Shown here: positions 1 through 7,911 of the stretch, piece by piece | Numbering within the stretch: the stretch's first letter is position 1 | Layout: each line of letters opens with the position of its first letter | NCBI GenBank assembly: GCA_026394075.1 | Contig: JAPKYX010000200.1 | Coordinates: forward strand, 1-64,000 | Direction: 5' to 3' | DNA length: 64,000 nucleotides | From: Acidobacteriota bacterium | GTDB lineage: Bacteria > Acidobacteriota > Terriglobia > Bryobacterales > Bryobacteraceae | Position numbers and translations under genes: made by a program | Notes under the pieces: model-generated | The model's input: only the letters and a program-made list of their open reading frames with translations | What the model was told of the DNA's origin: nothing | Databases searched by the model: none

Positions 1-3000
1 CGCAAGCCGGTGGCGGCATTGGGTGGCACACTGAAGCGCAGCCGCACTTCCTGGGCTACCTGATCCACCAACACTTCGCCGATATTGATGGCGGCGGTGC
101 CGAGCGGCGTGTTGATCGAGGCGGTGGTGATGGACTGAGCGAACTTGGTATTCTGGCCGCGGATCAGGATCTCCGCATTTTGGCCCTGCGTGGCGGTGCC
201 CGGCGTCACGCTGGAGATCGCCGCCGCACCGGGCGTGGCGAAGAACGCATTCGCCAACTCCACCACCTCGGTCCCGGTCGTCACTCTCGCCGCTCGATGG
301 GGCAACGGTGCCGTGATCGCCAGCGGACCGACGCGCATCCGGAAGACAGCGCGGGTGGGCATGGGTGTGCCAACAACATTGAGAAAGTCGATGTCCGGCC
401 CCAGGCTGAGAACACTGGACGGCGAGAACGACGTGGCCTCACCCAACACCGTGACATCCACCGTGGCGCCTTGCTGGGCCGACACCGGCGACACCGAGAG
501 AATCACCGGCTGCTTCTCAGTGACCGAGAAAGCAGTGGAGATGGACGCCACCTCGCCGTCCGTCGTCACGGCAACTGTCCGCAGCCCCAGAGCCGCCGAC
601 AAGCTGGCCGAAACGATGGCCGTGGCCTGCGTGGCCGATTGCACCGTGAAGCTGTTGACCGTAATGCCCGAGCCAAAGCTGGCGTTGCTACTCCCTTGGA
701 GGAAGTTCGTGGCGCGGCCGGTGATGACGACTTCCTGGAGATTCTGCCCCTGGCGGATGGCGCCCACCGTCAGCGACCGGATCTCAGCCGGGCCAGGAGT
801 GACGGCAAAGGGTGTCGGGACACCGTAATTCAACACCTGTGCCCCGGTGGTCACCGTCACCGGACGCGATCCGGTGGCCGTCGTCGGCACAACACTCACC
901 GTCGCGTCAATCCGCGTGGGCGTGATCGAGGTGGGGATCACACTCACACCCACGCCCAGGTTCACCGTCGTTCCGGGTGCCCAGTTGGTGTTGGTGCCCA
1001 GGATCACGATGGACCGGGTCTCGCCTTGGGCGGCGGAGTTGGGGGTAACGGAAGAGATCACTGGTGGCGCGATGCCCCGTAGCTCAAATGAGCCATCAGC
1101 TTGCTCACCCTCTGTGATTGCGCGTATCGGGCAGTTGGACACCAGTTCAGGAGCAATGGGCAACTGCACTTCGACGCGAAGTTGAGTCGGCCCCACCACC
1201 GTGGCTGGATTGGTGAGCACTTGTGCCCCGCACCCAAACACTACGGTAGTCAGGCCTTGCTGGAAGCTGGTGAACTCGCCCCAGATCGTCATCGGGACGC
1301 GGGCGCCAGAGTTGCCGGATGGTGGGTCGACTGACAGGATGCGGGCCGGCCCGCGGGCGACAGAAAAGCCGGCTCCGACGGCCTCCTGATAAAGCCCAAA
1401 GGGCGAATCCACCGTGGTCCGCAAGACCAGGAGATAGGGATTAGGCGGGAACGCAAAGTTCGCTCGCGGCCGGATGCGCACCCGCAGGGTAGCCCGGGTG
1501 GCGGACTGCACTTGCAGCGCCGACAGGTACTCAATATCGGGCGTCGGGCTGGGGTCAATGGCGGTGCCCGGGCCCCAGTTGGTAAAGGTACCATTGAAGA
1601 CCAGCGTCTGCTCCGCCTGCTGCGGCAGTGACGAAGGGGTCACACTTACCTGCGGTGTCGCCGGCACGACGCGAAACGCATCGGGCAAGCTGAGAACCTC
1701 GCCGCCGGTTTGTACCTGGAGGTGGTACGAACCCACCAGCGCTTCCGCTGGAATAACAATGGCCATCTCGATCTCGTTCAAGCTCAGGACCGTGACCGGC
1801 TGAGGGATGGTGAGGGCAGAACCAGTCGGGTTGTGCCGCAGACTGACCACCGTGGTGCCTCGCACAAAGTTAGTTCCCAGCCCCAGGATGCGAGCCCGCG
1901 GAACCGAACTGCCCTGCGGCGCGCTGCCCGGCGAAAGACTCAGCAGTTGGACACCGCTGGCCGCGTTCACCTGAAAGGTGAAGGGCACGATCGTGCCACC
2001 TGTCTTTGCCGTGCAGGCCCGGGCTCCCACTGCGGCCAATGAGTTGATCGCAACATTGACGCGGACTGACGTCGGAGAAACCAGCGTCGTCGCGCCAATG
2101 GTCAAGCCGCCACCCGCGCAGGCGATCGTGGTGCCGGCCGAGAACGTCGTGAAAGCGGCCGTCAGAGTCACCGGGAACGTGGCTGCACCTTGCATGCCGG
2201 AAGGCGGGTTCACTTGCGTGATGATGGGCGTGCCACCGGTCACCGTGAATTGCCCGGCGTTCAACATCTCACCGTCCGTCGCGACCGTGATGTTCCAGGC
2301 ACCCAGCGGCGTACCGGGTGCGACGGCCACCTCCGCGCGCAGTTTCGTGGGCGAAATCACCCGTACATCGCCCACCACAATTCCACCGCTGCCCGGCCGG
2401 GTGAAACTCACCCGTGTTGCATCCTCCAGGAAGTTGGTGCCGTCAGCTTCAATGGTGACGGTGTCGGACTGGCCTTGCGGCAAACTGGCCGGGTAAACCG
2501 ACTTCAGCGACACCGGCTTGTGGATGACCTGCAAGGCTAGACCCGTGGCAAAGCTACCGCCAGTGACCACCGTCACCGGTCGTGGACCAGGGTAGGCGTA
2601 CGGGTTGGCTTGGACCACTGCTTGGATGTGGCTGGGCGTGTCATACACCATCTGGTTGACCGTGATGCCATCGCCAAAGTAGGCCTGGGATGAAGTTGTG
2701 AAGCCGGAGCCGTAAAGGTCAATCGTGGCCGTTGCGCCCTGGATCACGGACCCGGGTGATACGCCGGTCAAGGGTACCGGCGGTGCCGCCAGCACAGTGA
2801 GTGCGTTCGCCAGCGACGCGACCACTGAGCCTTGGGCGGCCGTGAGCGTCCGCGGCCCAACTGGTGCGTTGGCCGCCACCGTTAGCTTACCCGTGAGCCG
2901 GGTCTCCGGCGCCAGCGGCGAACGGGCCAGTTCGGTCAACGTCACGCCCTCGCCCAGGCTCACCACCGGCAACCCGAGTGTGTTCCATTGCGTGAACTCA

Positions 3001-3479
3001 CCGGTGATCTCCACCGGCACCTGCGTGGCACCGCGATTCAGCGCGTTCACCGATAAGCTGGAAACCCGTGGCGCGGGCATCACGACGAACTTCACCGGAA
3101 CAGCACTGTAGAACTGTGCTCCGGTGCTGGTCCGGCCGGTCACCGTGAGGGAGAGCGCGTAAGGAGCAGAGCCCGCGGCCATGGCGGATGGGATCCCAAA
3201 GCGAAGATCCCGGGAGCCCAATGCGCCCCCTACAGATGATGGCGCGATGCTGCGGGGCGCACCGTTGCCCGAGGCCGGGGTCAGTTGAATCAGGACATCG
3301 GAAGGACTGACGGTGCCGCCGGGCACCCCGGTCAGTCGCAGTAAAACCTGCGTCCCGGCCGGCCCCGACGACGGGACAGGCACACTGGAGTTTGCCGGCG
3401 TCTGCGCCATCGCCAGCAACGTGCCGGCAGCAAATACGAACGCAAGGCGGCTCACGCCATGACGGGGGGCGGTCATCAT
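1..3479 (-). CDS. Giant secreted Ig/IPT-like repeat protein (C-terminus outside window)
   Basis: This reading frame starts at ATG 3479 and stays open to the left edge, so at least 1159 residues are present and the C-terminus is missing. The start is supported by GAGGAG six bases upstream and a signal peptide whose core ends near AMAQ (about residue 27). The rest consists of about 11-12 units of roughly 90-100 residues, each opening with a pattern like SPxSxxQGxxxxVxIxGxxTxF, typical of IPT/TIG or other Ig-like beta-sandwich repeats. No catalytic motif is visible. It is likely an exported surface or adhesion protein; this role is inferred. It follows the PEP-CTERM gene on the same strand with a 50-base gap, so the two may be co-transcribed. 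Confidence 0.75.
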   Translation of the reverse strand, partial: MMTAPRHGVSRLAFVFAAGTLLAMAQTPANSSVPVPSSGPAGTQVLLRLTGVPGGTVSPSDVLIQLTPASGNGAPRSIAPSSVGGALGSRDLRFGIPSAMAAGSAPYALSLTVTGRTSTGAQFYSAVPVKFVVMPAPRVSSLSVNALNRGATQVPVEITGEFTQWNTLGLPVVSLGEGVTLTELARSPLAPETRLTGKLTVAANAPVGPRTLTAAQGSVVASLANALTVLAAPPVPLTGVSPGSVIQGATATIDLYGSGFTTSSQAYFGDGITVNQMVYDTPSHIQAVVQANPYAYPGPRPVTVVTGGSFATGLALQVIHKPVSLKSVYPASLPQGQSDTVTIEADGTNFLEDATRVSFTRPGSGGIVVGDVRVISPTKLRAEVAVAPGTPLGAWNITVATDGEMLNAGQFTVTGGTPIITQVNPPSGMQGAATFPVTLTAAFTTFSAGTTIACAGGGLTIGATTLVSPTSVRVNVAINSLAAVGARACTAKTGGTIVPFTFQVNAASGVQLLSLSPGSAPQGSSVPRARILGLGTNFVRGTTVVSLRHNPTGSALTIPQPVTVLSLNEIEMAIVIPAEALVGSYHLQVQTGGEVLSLPDAFRVVPATPQVSVTPSSLPQQAEQTLVFNGTFTNWGPGTAIDPSPTPDIEYLSALQVQSATRATLRVRIRPRANFAFPPNPYLLVLRTTVDSPFGLYQEAVGAGFSVARGPARILSVDPPSGNSGARVPMTIWGEFTSFQQGLTTVVFGCGAQVLTNPATVVGPTQLRVEVQLPIAPELVSNCPIRAITEGEQADGSFELRGIAPPVISSVTPNSAAQGETRSIVILGTNTNWAPGTTVNLGVGVSVIPTSITPTRIDATVSVVPTTATGSRPVTVTTGAQVLNYGVPTPFAVTPGPAEIRSLTVGAIRQGQNLQEVVITGRATNFLQGSSNASFGSGITVNSFTVQSATQATAIVSASLSAALGLRTVAVTTDGEVASISTAFSVTEKQPVILSVSPVSAQQGATVDVTVLGEATSFSPSSVLSLGPDIDFLNVVGTPMPTRAVFRMRVGPLAITAPLPHRAARVTTGTEVVELANAFFATPGAAAISSVTPGTATQGQNAEILIRGQNTKFAQSITTASINTPLGTAAINIGEVLVDQVAQEVRLRFSVPPNAATGL

Positions 3480-3529
3480 AGGTCTCCTCAGTCGGTCTTG
3501 AATAGCGGTCTTAGGGGGGGCCGGTCGAG

Positions 3530-4102
3530 CTACATCGGACGGTGGGGCAACCAACGGCGCAGTGCGGCCCATGCCACCAAAATTGCGGACGACATGAACA
3601 GAAGCGTGCCAGGCTCAGGAATTGGGACAGTGCTCGCGTACAAAATAATCTCGGGCGAGTTAATCAGATCAACCGGGCCGCCAGCAATCGTCCCCGCGAG
3701 CTGCTGAATGGTGCCATCGAACAACGAGACGGAAAGTAACGGCGTCGAGCCCGTGAATGTGACCGTCACGGGTACGCGCGGATCATTGAAGATCCATTCA
3801 GGCGGCAGCCAACTCCCAGCGCCCAAGGCGGATACCAAAGGCGCCTGGACCACCTCGCCCTGACCGTAGTCCAGACTTAGCGTGCCTGTAATGAACAGTT
3901 GATCGCACACGGGAGCATCCACCGTGCAGCCCTGGACCCCGGTGGCGTTGACGAAGTTGAAGGCTGTCTGGCCAGCGAGCGGCGAATCGAGGGCAAAGCT
4001 GAGATAACCCACCGGCACAAGCGTGGCCCCACTCAGGGCCGTAACAAGTAGTCCGAGCATGATCAGCTTTGCCCAGACGGTCGGGGTAAAAGGAGCACTC
4101 AC
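3530..4102 (-). CDS. PEP-CTERM sorting domain protein
   Basis: A 190-residue secreted protein. A hydrophobic signal segment lies near the N-terminus (KLIMLGLLVTALSGA). The C-terminus has the PEP-CTERM tripartite signal: PEPGTLL, a hydrophobic stretch (about 15 residues), then a basic tail RRWLPHRPM. Such tails are recognised by exosortase for surface anchoring; the exosortase itself is not in the window. The middle contains two Cys (GCTVDAPVCDQ) that could form a disulfide. I chose GTG 4102, which puts the signal peptide at the N-terminus; an in-frame ATG at 4174 would add 24 residues and cannot be excluded because TATATT lies just upstream of it. The function of the passenger domain is unknown. 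Confidence 0.7.
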   Translation of the reverse strand: MSAPFTPTVWAKLIMLGLLVTALSGATLVPVGYLSFALDSPLAGQTAFNFVNATGVQGCTVDAPVCDQLFITGTLSLDYGQGEVVQAPLVSALGAGSWLPPEWIFNDPRVPVTVTFTGSTPLLSVSLFDGTIQQLAGTIAGGPVDLINSPEIILYASTVPIPEPGTLLFMSSAILVAWAALRRWLPHRPM

Positions 4103-4179
4103 ATCACGCTTCTCGGGTGCCGGCAAGGAAGTTGTAAACCGGGAATGGAGGCATTTCTGATGATCGTGTAGCATCGATT

Positions 4180-4768
4180 TGTGTACGGTTAATATAGCGA
4201 TGAAAGTCCGGCCAGCGGGTCAGCTGTTTGAAGTTTTTTTTGGTTATTTGCTCATAATTTTTTTCGCAACATCGCGCGCCGGCCTGACTCCAACGGCTTA
4301 TGCCGCCATGAGTAGTCTCATCAGCTGCAGGAGTTACCGGTGGATGTCGTGTCTGCAAGGCGGGGCAGCGTTAGGAGACCACGGTCAGCTGCGTTTGGTG
4401 AAACGCCAATGTCATGGCGTTCTGTGCCAAGTAGACGCTGGGGCGCGGCAATCCGCTGCCACGGACCCTTGGGGCGAGGAGGTGCGGCGGAGAGATTCCA
4501 ACTTGAAATCGTCTTCAGCCGCGATCTGGTGCGGGGTGACGGTTAGCAGATCGCATGCAGAAGCTTTTGGCGATGCACTGAAAGCACCGGCGCACGAGCC
4601 GGGCAAGGTGATTTCGCTGGAATCTCACCGACGCCGCTCTGCATGAACAGCCGAGACTTGCCTGCTTTCAATCGCTTACAGCCAGTTCGCAAATCGCTCT
4701 GCTGACAAGATTTGCTGACAGAGGCGTTTCCGGCCGTGGGTGGACAACCCTAAATCTCTTTTTTGGAA
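4180..4768. other. Gene-poor stretch
   Basis: About 590 bases between the PEP-CTERM gene and tRNA-Lys. Open frames here (for example 4179-4646 on +) have no recognisable domain, no good ribosome binding site and poor composition for coding. I see no repeat or RNA structure I can name. It could hold decayed coding sequence, but nothing supports a particular gene. Confidence 0.4.
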
Positions 4769-4844
<76 letters not shown>

Positions 4845-4868
4845 GGCTCTTCAGGTGGGACCTTTATG

Positions 4869-4899
4869 AGTATACCAAAGCCCGCTGGGGTTTGCACAA
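4869..4899 (-). promoter_or_regulatory. Putative promoter of tRNA-Lys
   Basis: The minus strand shows TATACT (4874-4869) as a -10 element about 25 bases before the mature tRNA, with TTGTGC 19 bases further upstream as a weak -35. The -10 is good; the spacing to the -35 is long. Confidence 0.35.
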
Positions 4900-4949
4900 G
4901 GTGGGTCAAGGATCTTGGCGGAAGAAAAAGACCTGGGCGCGCGGGCGGC

Positions 4950-4978
4950 TTGGATGGCAAGGCCATCTTGCATATACT
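4950..4978 (+). promoter_or_regulatory. Putative sigma70-type promoter, near-leaderless
   Basis: TTGGAT (4950-4955), a 17-base spacer and TATACT (4973-4978). The following gene starts at ATG 4988, so transcription starting about 7 bases after the -10 would give a leader of only 2-3 bases. Confidence 0.5.
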
Positions 4979-4987
4979 GGCAGGGCC

Positions 4988-5425
4988 ATGATTCGCATCT
5001 TCGCTGCCCTGCTCACGGCCACCCTGGCCTTGGCCGCTGATCCGTCATCAAAGGCGGCGGAAGAAGTCCGCGTGGCCATGGAGGCCTGGCGCACCGCCAC
5101 GCTAGCGCAGGACGCCCCGGCGCTTGACCGCCTGCTCCATCCGCAACTGATCTACAGCCATTCCAGCGGACGACTGGAATCGAAGGCCGACATCGTCAAT
5201 CTGGCGAAAGCGAAGAAGCTGCCCAATACGTCAATGACGACTTTGGGAGACCAACCAGTGATTTTTTTTGGCCAGACCGCCATCGTCCGCGGCAACATGG
5301 ATGTCGGCAGCAAGGCCGCCGACGGCAGCCCGACGCTGCTCCATTTGAATGTGCTCTACGTCTGGACTCGCACGTCCCAAGGCTGGCAACTGGTGGCCCG
5401 GCAGGCCACCAAGATCGCGCCGTAG
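4988..5425 (+). CDS. Secreted DUF4440/NTF2-like protein
   Basis: A 145-residue protein with an N-terminal signal peptide (hydrophobic to LALAADP, about residues 3-17). The remainder matches the SnoaL/DUF4440 NTF2-like fold by pattern: an N-terminal helix with WRTATLAQDAPALDRLLHPQLIYSHSSG, a later strand VIFFGQTAIVRGNM and a C-terminal WQLVARQATK. These small cone-shaped proteins bind or turn over small ligands, but the substrate cannot be told from sequence. ATG 4988 is preferred over the longer frame from 4892 because the signal peptide begins there and a promoter lies just upstream. A D-aminoacylase-type gene follows about 100 bases later. Confidence 0.7.
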   Translation: MIRIFAALLTATLALAADPSSKAAEEVRVAMEAWRTATLAQDAPALDRLLHPQLIYSHSSGRLESKADIVNLAKAKKLPNTSMTTLGDQPVIFFGQTAIVRGNMDVGSKAADGSPTLLHLNVLYVWTRTSQGWQLVARQATKIAP

Positions 5426-5527
5426 CCAGGCCGCCGCGCTTTCGTCGGCCATCCGCCACCGCAGTCTGCATTGACGTGAACGACTGGGTTCGCCATCCAT
5501 CCCGGCTGGCAGATACACTGATCTGGA

Positions 5528-7162
5528 ATGATCCGCCGCCGCTTTCTCTCGCTTCTCCCGCTGGCCGCTTCTGCCACCGCGCAACAGACCTTTGATGTCG
5601 TCATCGCCGGCGGCACCGTTGTCGATGGCTCCGGTGGCCCGGCGCGGTCCGTGGATGTCGGTATTCGCGGAGGCCGCATCGCCGCGATCGGCGACCTGAA
5701 GAGCGCGGCGCGCACGCGCACGATTGACGCCAAGGGGCTAGTAGTGGCCCCCGGCTTCATCGACATGCACAACCACTCCGACGACACGCTGGTGGATGAG
5801 CCCAAGTGCGAAAGCATGATCCGGCAGGGTGTCACGACGATGGTGCTGGGCGAAGGCGGGTCGGCCGGGCCCATCAAGCCGGGGCTGCGCGAATGGTCGA
5901 CGCTGGGCCAGTACTTTGACTTTGTCGCCAAGCGGGGCGTCGCCACCAACATCGCCAGCTACGTGGGCCAGACGCAGATCTGGACGCACGTCAAAGGCTA
6001 CGGAATGACGGGAGCCAGTCCCGCTGAAGTGACGGCCATGGCCAAGGAGGTCGGGCAGGCGATGCGCGATGGCGCGATGGGACTCAGCTCCTCGCTGCTG
6101 ATGCCGCCCTCCAGCTTGATGACGACGCCGCAACTGGTGGAACTGGCGAAAGTGGCCAAACAATACGGCGGCATCTATTCGACGCACATTCGCGACGAGG
6201 GTCTGGGCGTCTTCCGGTCCATTGAGGAAGCCATCGCCATCGGCAAGGGCGCCAACATCCGCGTCGACATCATCCACCTGAAAGTGGCGGACCAGAAGCT
6301 GTGGGGCCAGATGAAGGAAGTGATCTCCATGATCGACAAGGCGCGCGGCGAAGGCTTCGACATCCGCGCCCACGTCTACCCCTACACGGCCGGCCAGAAC
6401 AATCTGCGCGCCATCATCCCACCGTGGGCGCACGATGGAGGCAATCAGAAGATGCTGGAACGGCTGCGCGACCCGGCCCTGCGCACTCGCATGAAGAAAG
6501 AGATTCTGGAAGGCCTGCCGGGCTGGTACAACCACTATTCGGCCACCGGAGGCGGCTGGCAGGGCATGATCCTGGTATCGCTCAAAGACCCCAAGAGCAA
6601 ACCGTTCGTCGGCAAGCGGATGAGTGAGTTGTTGGCCGCACGCGGCGGTGACCCGGTGGAGACTTTCTTCGACATCCTGCTGGAAGAAAACGGCAGCGTA
6701 CCCACGGTCTTCTTCCACCACTCTGAGGCCGACATGACGTATGCGATGAAGCAGCCTTATGTCTCGATCGGCTCCGATGGGTCGGCCATGTCGATCGACG
6801 GCCCGCAATCGCGCTTGAATCCACACCCGCGCTCCTATGGCACGTTCGCCCGCGTGCTGGGCCGGTATGTGCGGGAGCAAAAGGCGGTCAGCATGGAGGC
6901 AGCCATCCAGAAGATGACCAGCCTCAATGCGGACAAGATCAACGTGAAGGATCGCGGCTTGCTGAAGGAAGGCTACTGGGCCGACGTCGCCATCTTTGAT
7001 CCGAAGACCATTGGGGACCGCGCCACCTTCGACAAGCCACACCAGTATGCCGTCGGCATGGCCTACGTGCTGGTGAACGGCAAACTGGTGCTGGAAGGCG
7101 AGCGCCATACCGGAGCGTTGCCCGGCCAAGTGCTGCGCGGCCCGGGCTACCAGAAGCCCTAG
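5528..7162 (+). CDS. N-acyl-D-amino-acid deacylase (D-aminoacylase) family amidohydrolase
   Basis: A 544-residue amidohydrolase-superfamily enzyme. The N-terminus has a Tat-like export signal (RRRFLSLLPLAASATAQ). The composite beta-sandwich begins at TFDVVIAGGTVVDG. The metal-binding HxH is in FIDMHNHSDD (His81, His83), followed by a barrel with STHIRDEG (about residues 218-225) and a conserved HSEADM...IGSDGSAM segment near 398-420. The C-terminal ADVAIFDPKTIGDRATFDKPHQY matches the closing region of D-aminoacylases and related dihydroorotase-like enzymes. Expected reaction: hydrolysis of N-acyl-D-amino acids outside the cytoplasm. The exact substrate is uncertain. TACACT eight bases before the ATG suggests a very short leader. 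Confidence 0.85.
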   Translation: MIRRRFLSLLPLAASATAQQTFDVVIAGGTVVDGSGGPARSVDVGIRGGRIAAIGDLKSAARTRTIDAKGLVVAPGFIDMHNHSDDTLVDEPKCESMIRQGVTTMVLGEGGSAGPIKPGLREWSTLGQYFDFVAKRGVATNIASYVGQTQIWTHVKGYGMTGASPAEVTAMAKEVGQAMRDGAMGLSSSLLMPPSSLMTTPQLVELAKVAKQYGGIYSTHIRDEGLGVFRSIEEAIAIGKGANIRVDIIHLKVADQKLWGQMKEVISMIDKARGEGFDIRAHVYPYTAGQNNLRAIIPPWAHDGGNQKMLERLRDPALRTRMKKEILEGLPGWYNHYSATGGGWQGMILVSLKDPKSKPFVGKRMSELLAARGGDPVETFFDILLEENGSVPTVFFHHSEADMTYAMKQPYVSIGSDGSAMSIDGPQSRLNPHPRSYGTFARVLGRYVREQKAVSMEAAIQKMTSLNADKINVKDRGLLKEGYWADVAIFDPKTIGDRATFDKPHQYAVGMAYVLVNGKLVLEGERHTGALPGQVLRGPGYQKP

Positions 7163-7227
7163 AGCAGCCACCATCTTTCACTCCGCTGTCATAGGCACGA
7201 TTCGCCCGCGCGCTACCATCAAGGCGA

Positions 7228-7428
7228 ATGGCAAAACTCGCGTTAGTGTATGGCCTGCGTCTGCTGCCGGCCGATGATGTGGCGGAAGTGGGCGAAGCAG
7301 AAGTGAAGTTGACCAACGGGCAAACGGCGCACGTCACCATGCATCTACTGGAAGGCGGTGAAACCGAGATCCGCGCTCAACTGATGCAGTCGCTCGATGC
7401 CTTTTTTGAGTTCTACCCGGAGATCTAG
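7228..7428 (+). CDS. Small hypothetical protein, 66 residues
   Basis: A compact acidic cytosolic-looking protein with no signal peptide or membrane segment. It alternates short strands (LALVYGLRLLP, AEVKLTNGQTAHVTMHLLEG) with a C-terminal helix ending FFEFYPEI. AAGGCG directly before ATG 7228 is a plausible ribosome binding site. The next gene begins two bases after its stop, so they probably form an operon. I do not recognise the family. Confidence 0.55.
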   Translation: MAKLALVYGLRLLPADDVAEVGEAEVKLTNGQTAHVTMHLLEGGETEIRAQLMQSLDAFFEFYPEI

Positions 7429-7429
7429 C

Positions 7430-7819
7430 ATGATGTGGAAACCAATCGCAGTTCTCACGCTGGCGGCGCTGGCCGCCGTGGCAGAGCCGGTGGCGTCCGG
7501 CAAGTATCTGGGCAAGTGGGAAGGCGGCTCGGCCTCAGGCGACATTCGCCTGGCGATGCAACAAACTGACGGCCAGTGGAAAGCCACCGTCTCCTTCACG
7601 ATTGCCGGGCAGGACGTTCCGTGCACGGTGAAATCCATCGCGGTCGAGGGCGAAAAGCTGAAAGTGGTCTACGCATTCGACATCCAGGGCAACCGCCTGG
7701 AATCGACCATTGAAGGTGCTCTGAAGGGCACCAAACTGTCAGGCAAGTACGTGACGCGGACGGCGGGCGAAGCTTCCGAAGTGGATCAGGGAACCTGGGA
7801 AACCACAGCCGCGCAGTAG
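7430..7819 (+). CDS. Small secreted beta-rich protein
   Basis: A 129-residue protein with a signal peptide (WKPIAVLTLAALAAVAEP). The mature part has a lipocalin-like or FABP-like alternation of strands: YLGKWEGGSASGDIRLAMQQ, WKATVSFTIAGQDVPCTV, LKVVYAFDIQGNRLES, KLSGKYVTR and a final GTWETT. Proteins of this pattern are common in Acidobacteriota as extracytoplasmic proteins of unknown role. ATG 7430 is chosen because it opens the signal peptide and lies right after the preceding stop; ATG 7433 is equally possible. Function unknown. Confidence 0.6.
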   Translation: MMWKPIAVLTLAALAAVAEPVASGKYLGKWEGGSASGDIRLAMQQTDGQWKATVSFTIAGQDVPCTVKSIAVEGEKLKVVYAFDIQGNRLESTIEGALKGTKLSGKYVTRTAGEASEVDQGTWETTAAQ

Positions 7820-7840
7820 CGGACGGAGCCACTGATCACG

Positions 7841-7899
7841 GCCCGGCATGGTGAGGCTCCCTCTTGCTGTTGAGAAAGGAGCGCATCACCATGCCGGGC
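7841..7899. terminator. Hairpin between convergent genes
   Basis: Perfect 14-base inverted repeat: GCCCGGCATGGTGA (7841-7854) and its complement at 7886-7899. Inside is a second stem GCTCC (7856-7860) / GGAGC (7878-7882). It lies between the stop of the + gene at 7819 and the stop of the - gene at 7912, the place for a bidirectional terminator, but neither side has a real T tract. Confidence 0.5.
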
Positions 7900-7911
7900 G
7901 GTTGGTTTGCG

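Noticed and set aside
145-3111. Several long + frames over the giant repeat gene
   Set aside because: They are shadows: the minus frame is continuous with a signal peptide and regular repeats, the + frames have neither.
4179-4646. A 155-codon + frame with a hydrophobic start
   Set aside because: No ribosome binding site, no family, composition unlike the neighbours after the first 30 codons.
5738-7174. A 478-codon minus frame opposite the D-aminoacylase
   Set aside because: His/Arg/Val-rich shadow composition; the + frame has the amidohydrolase motifs.
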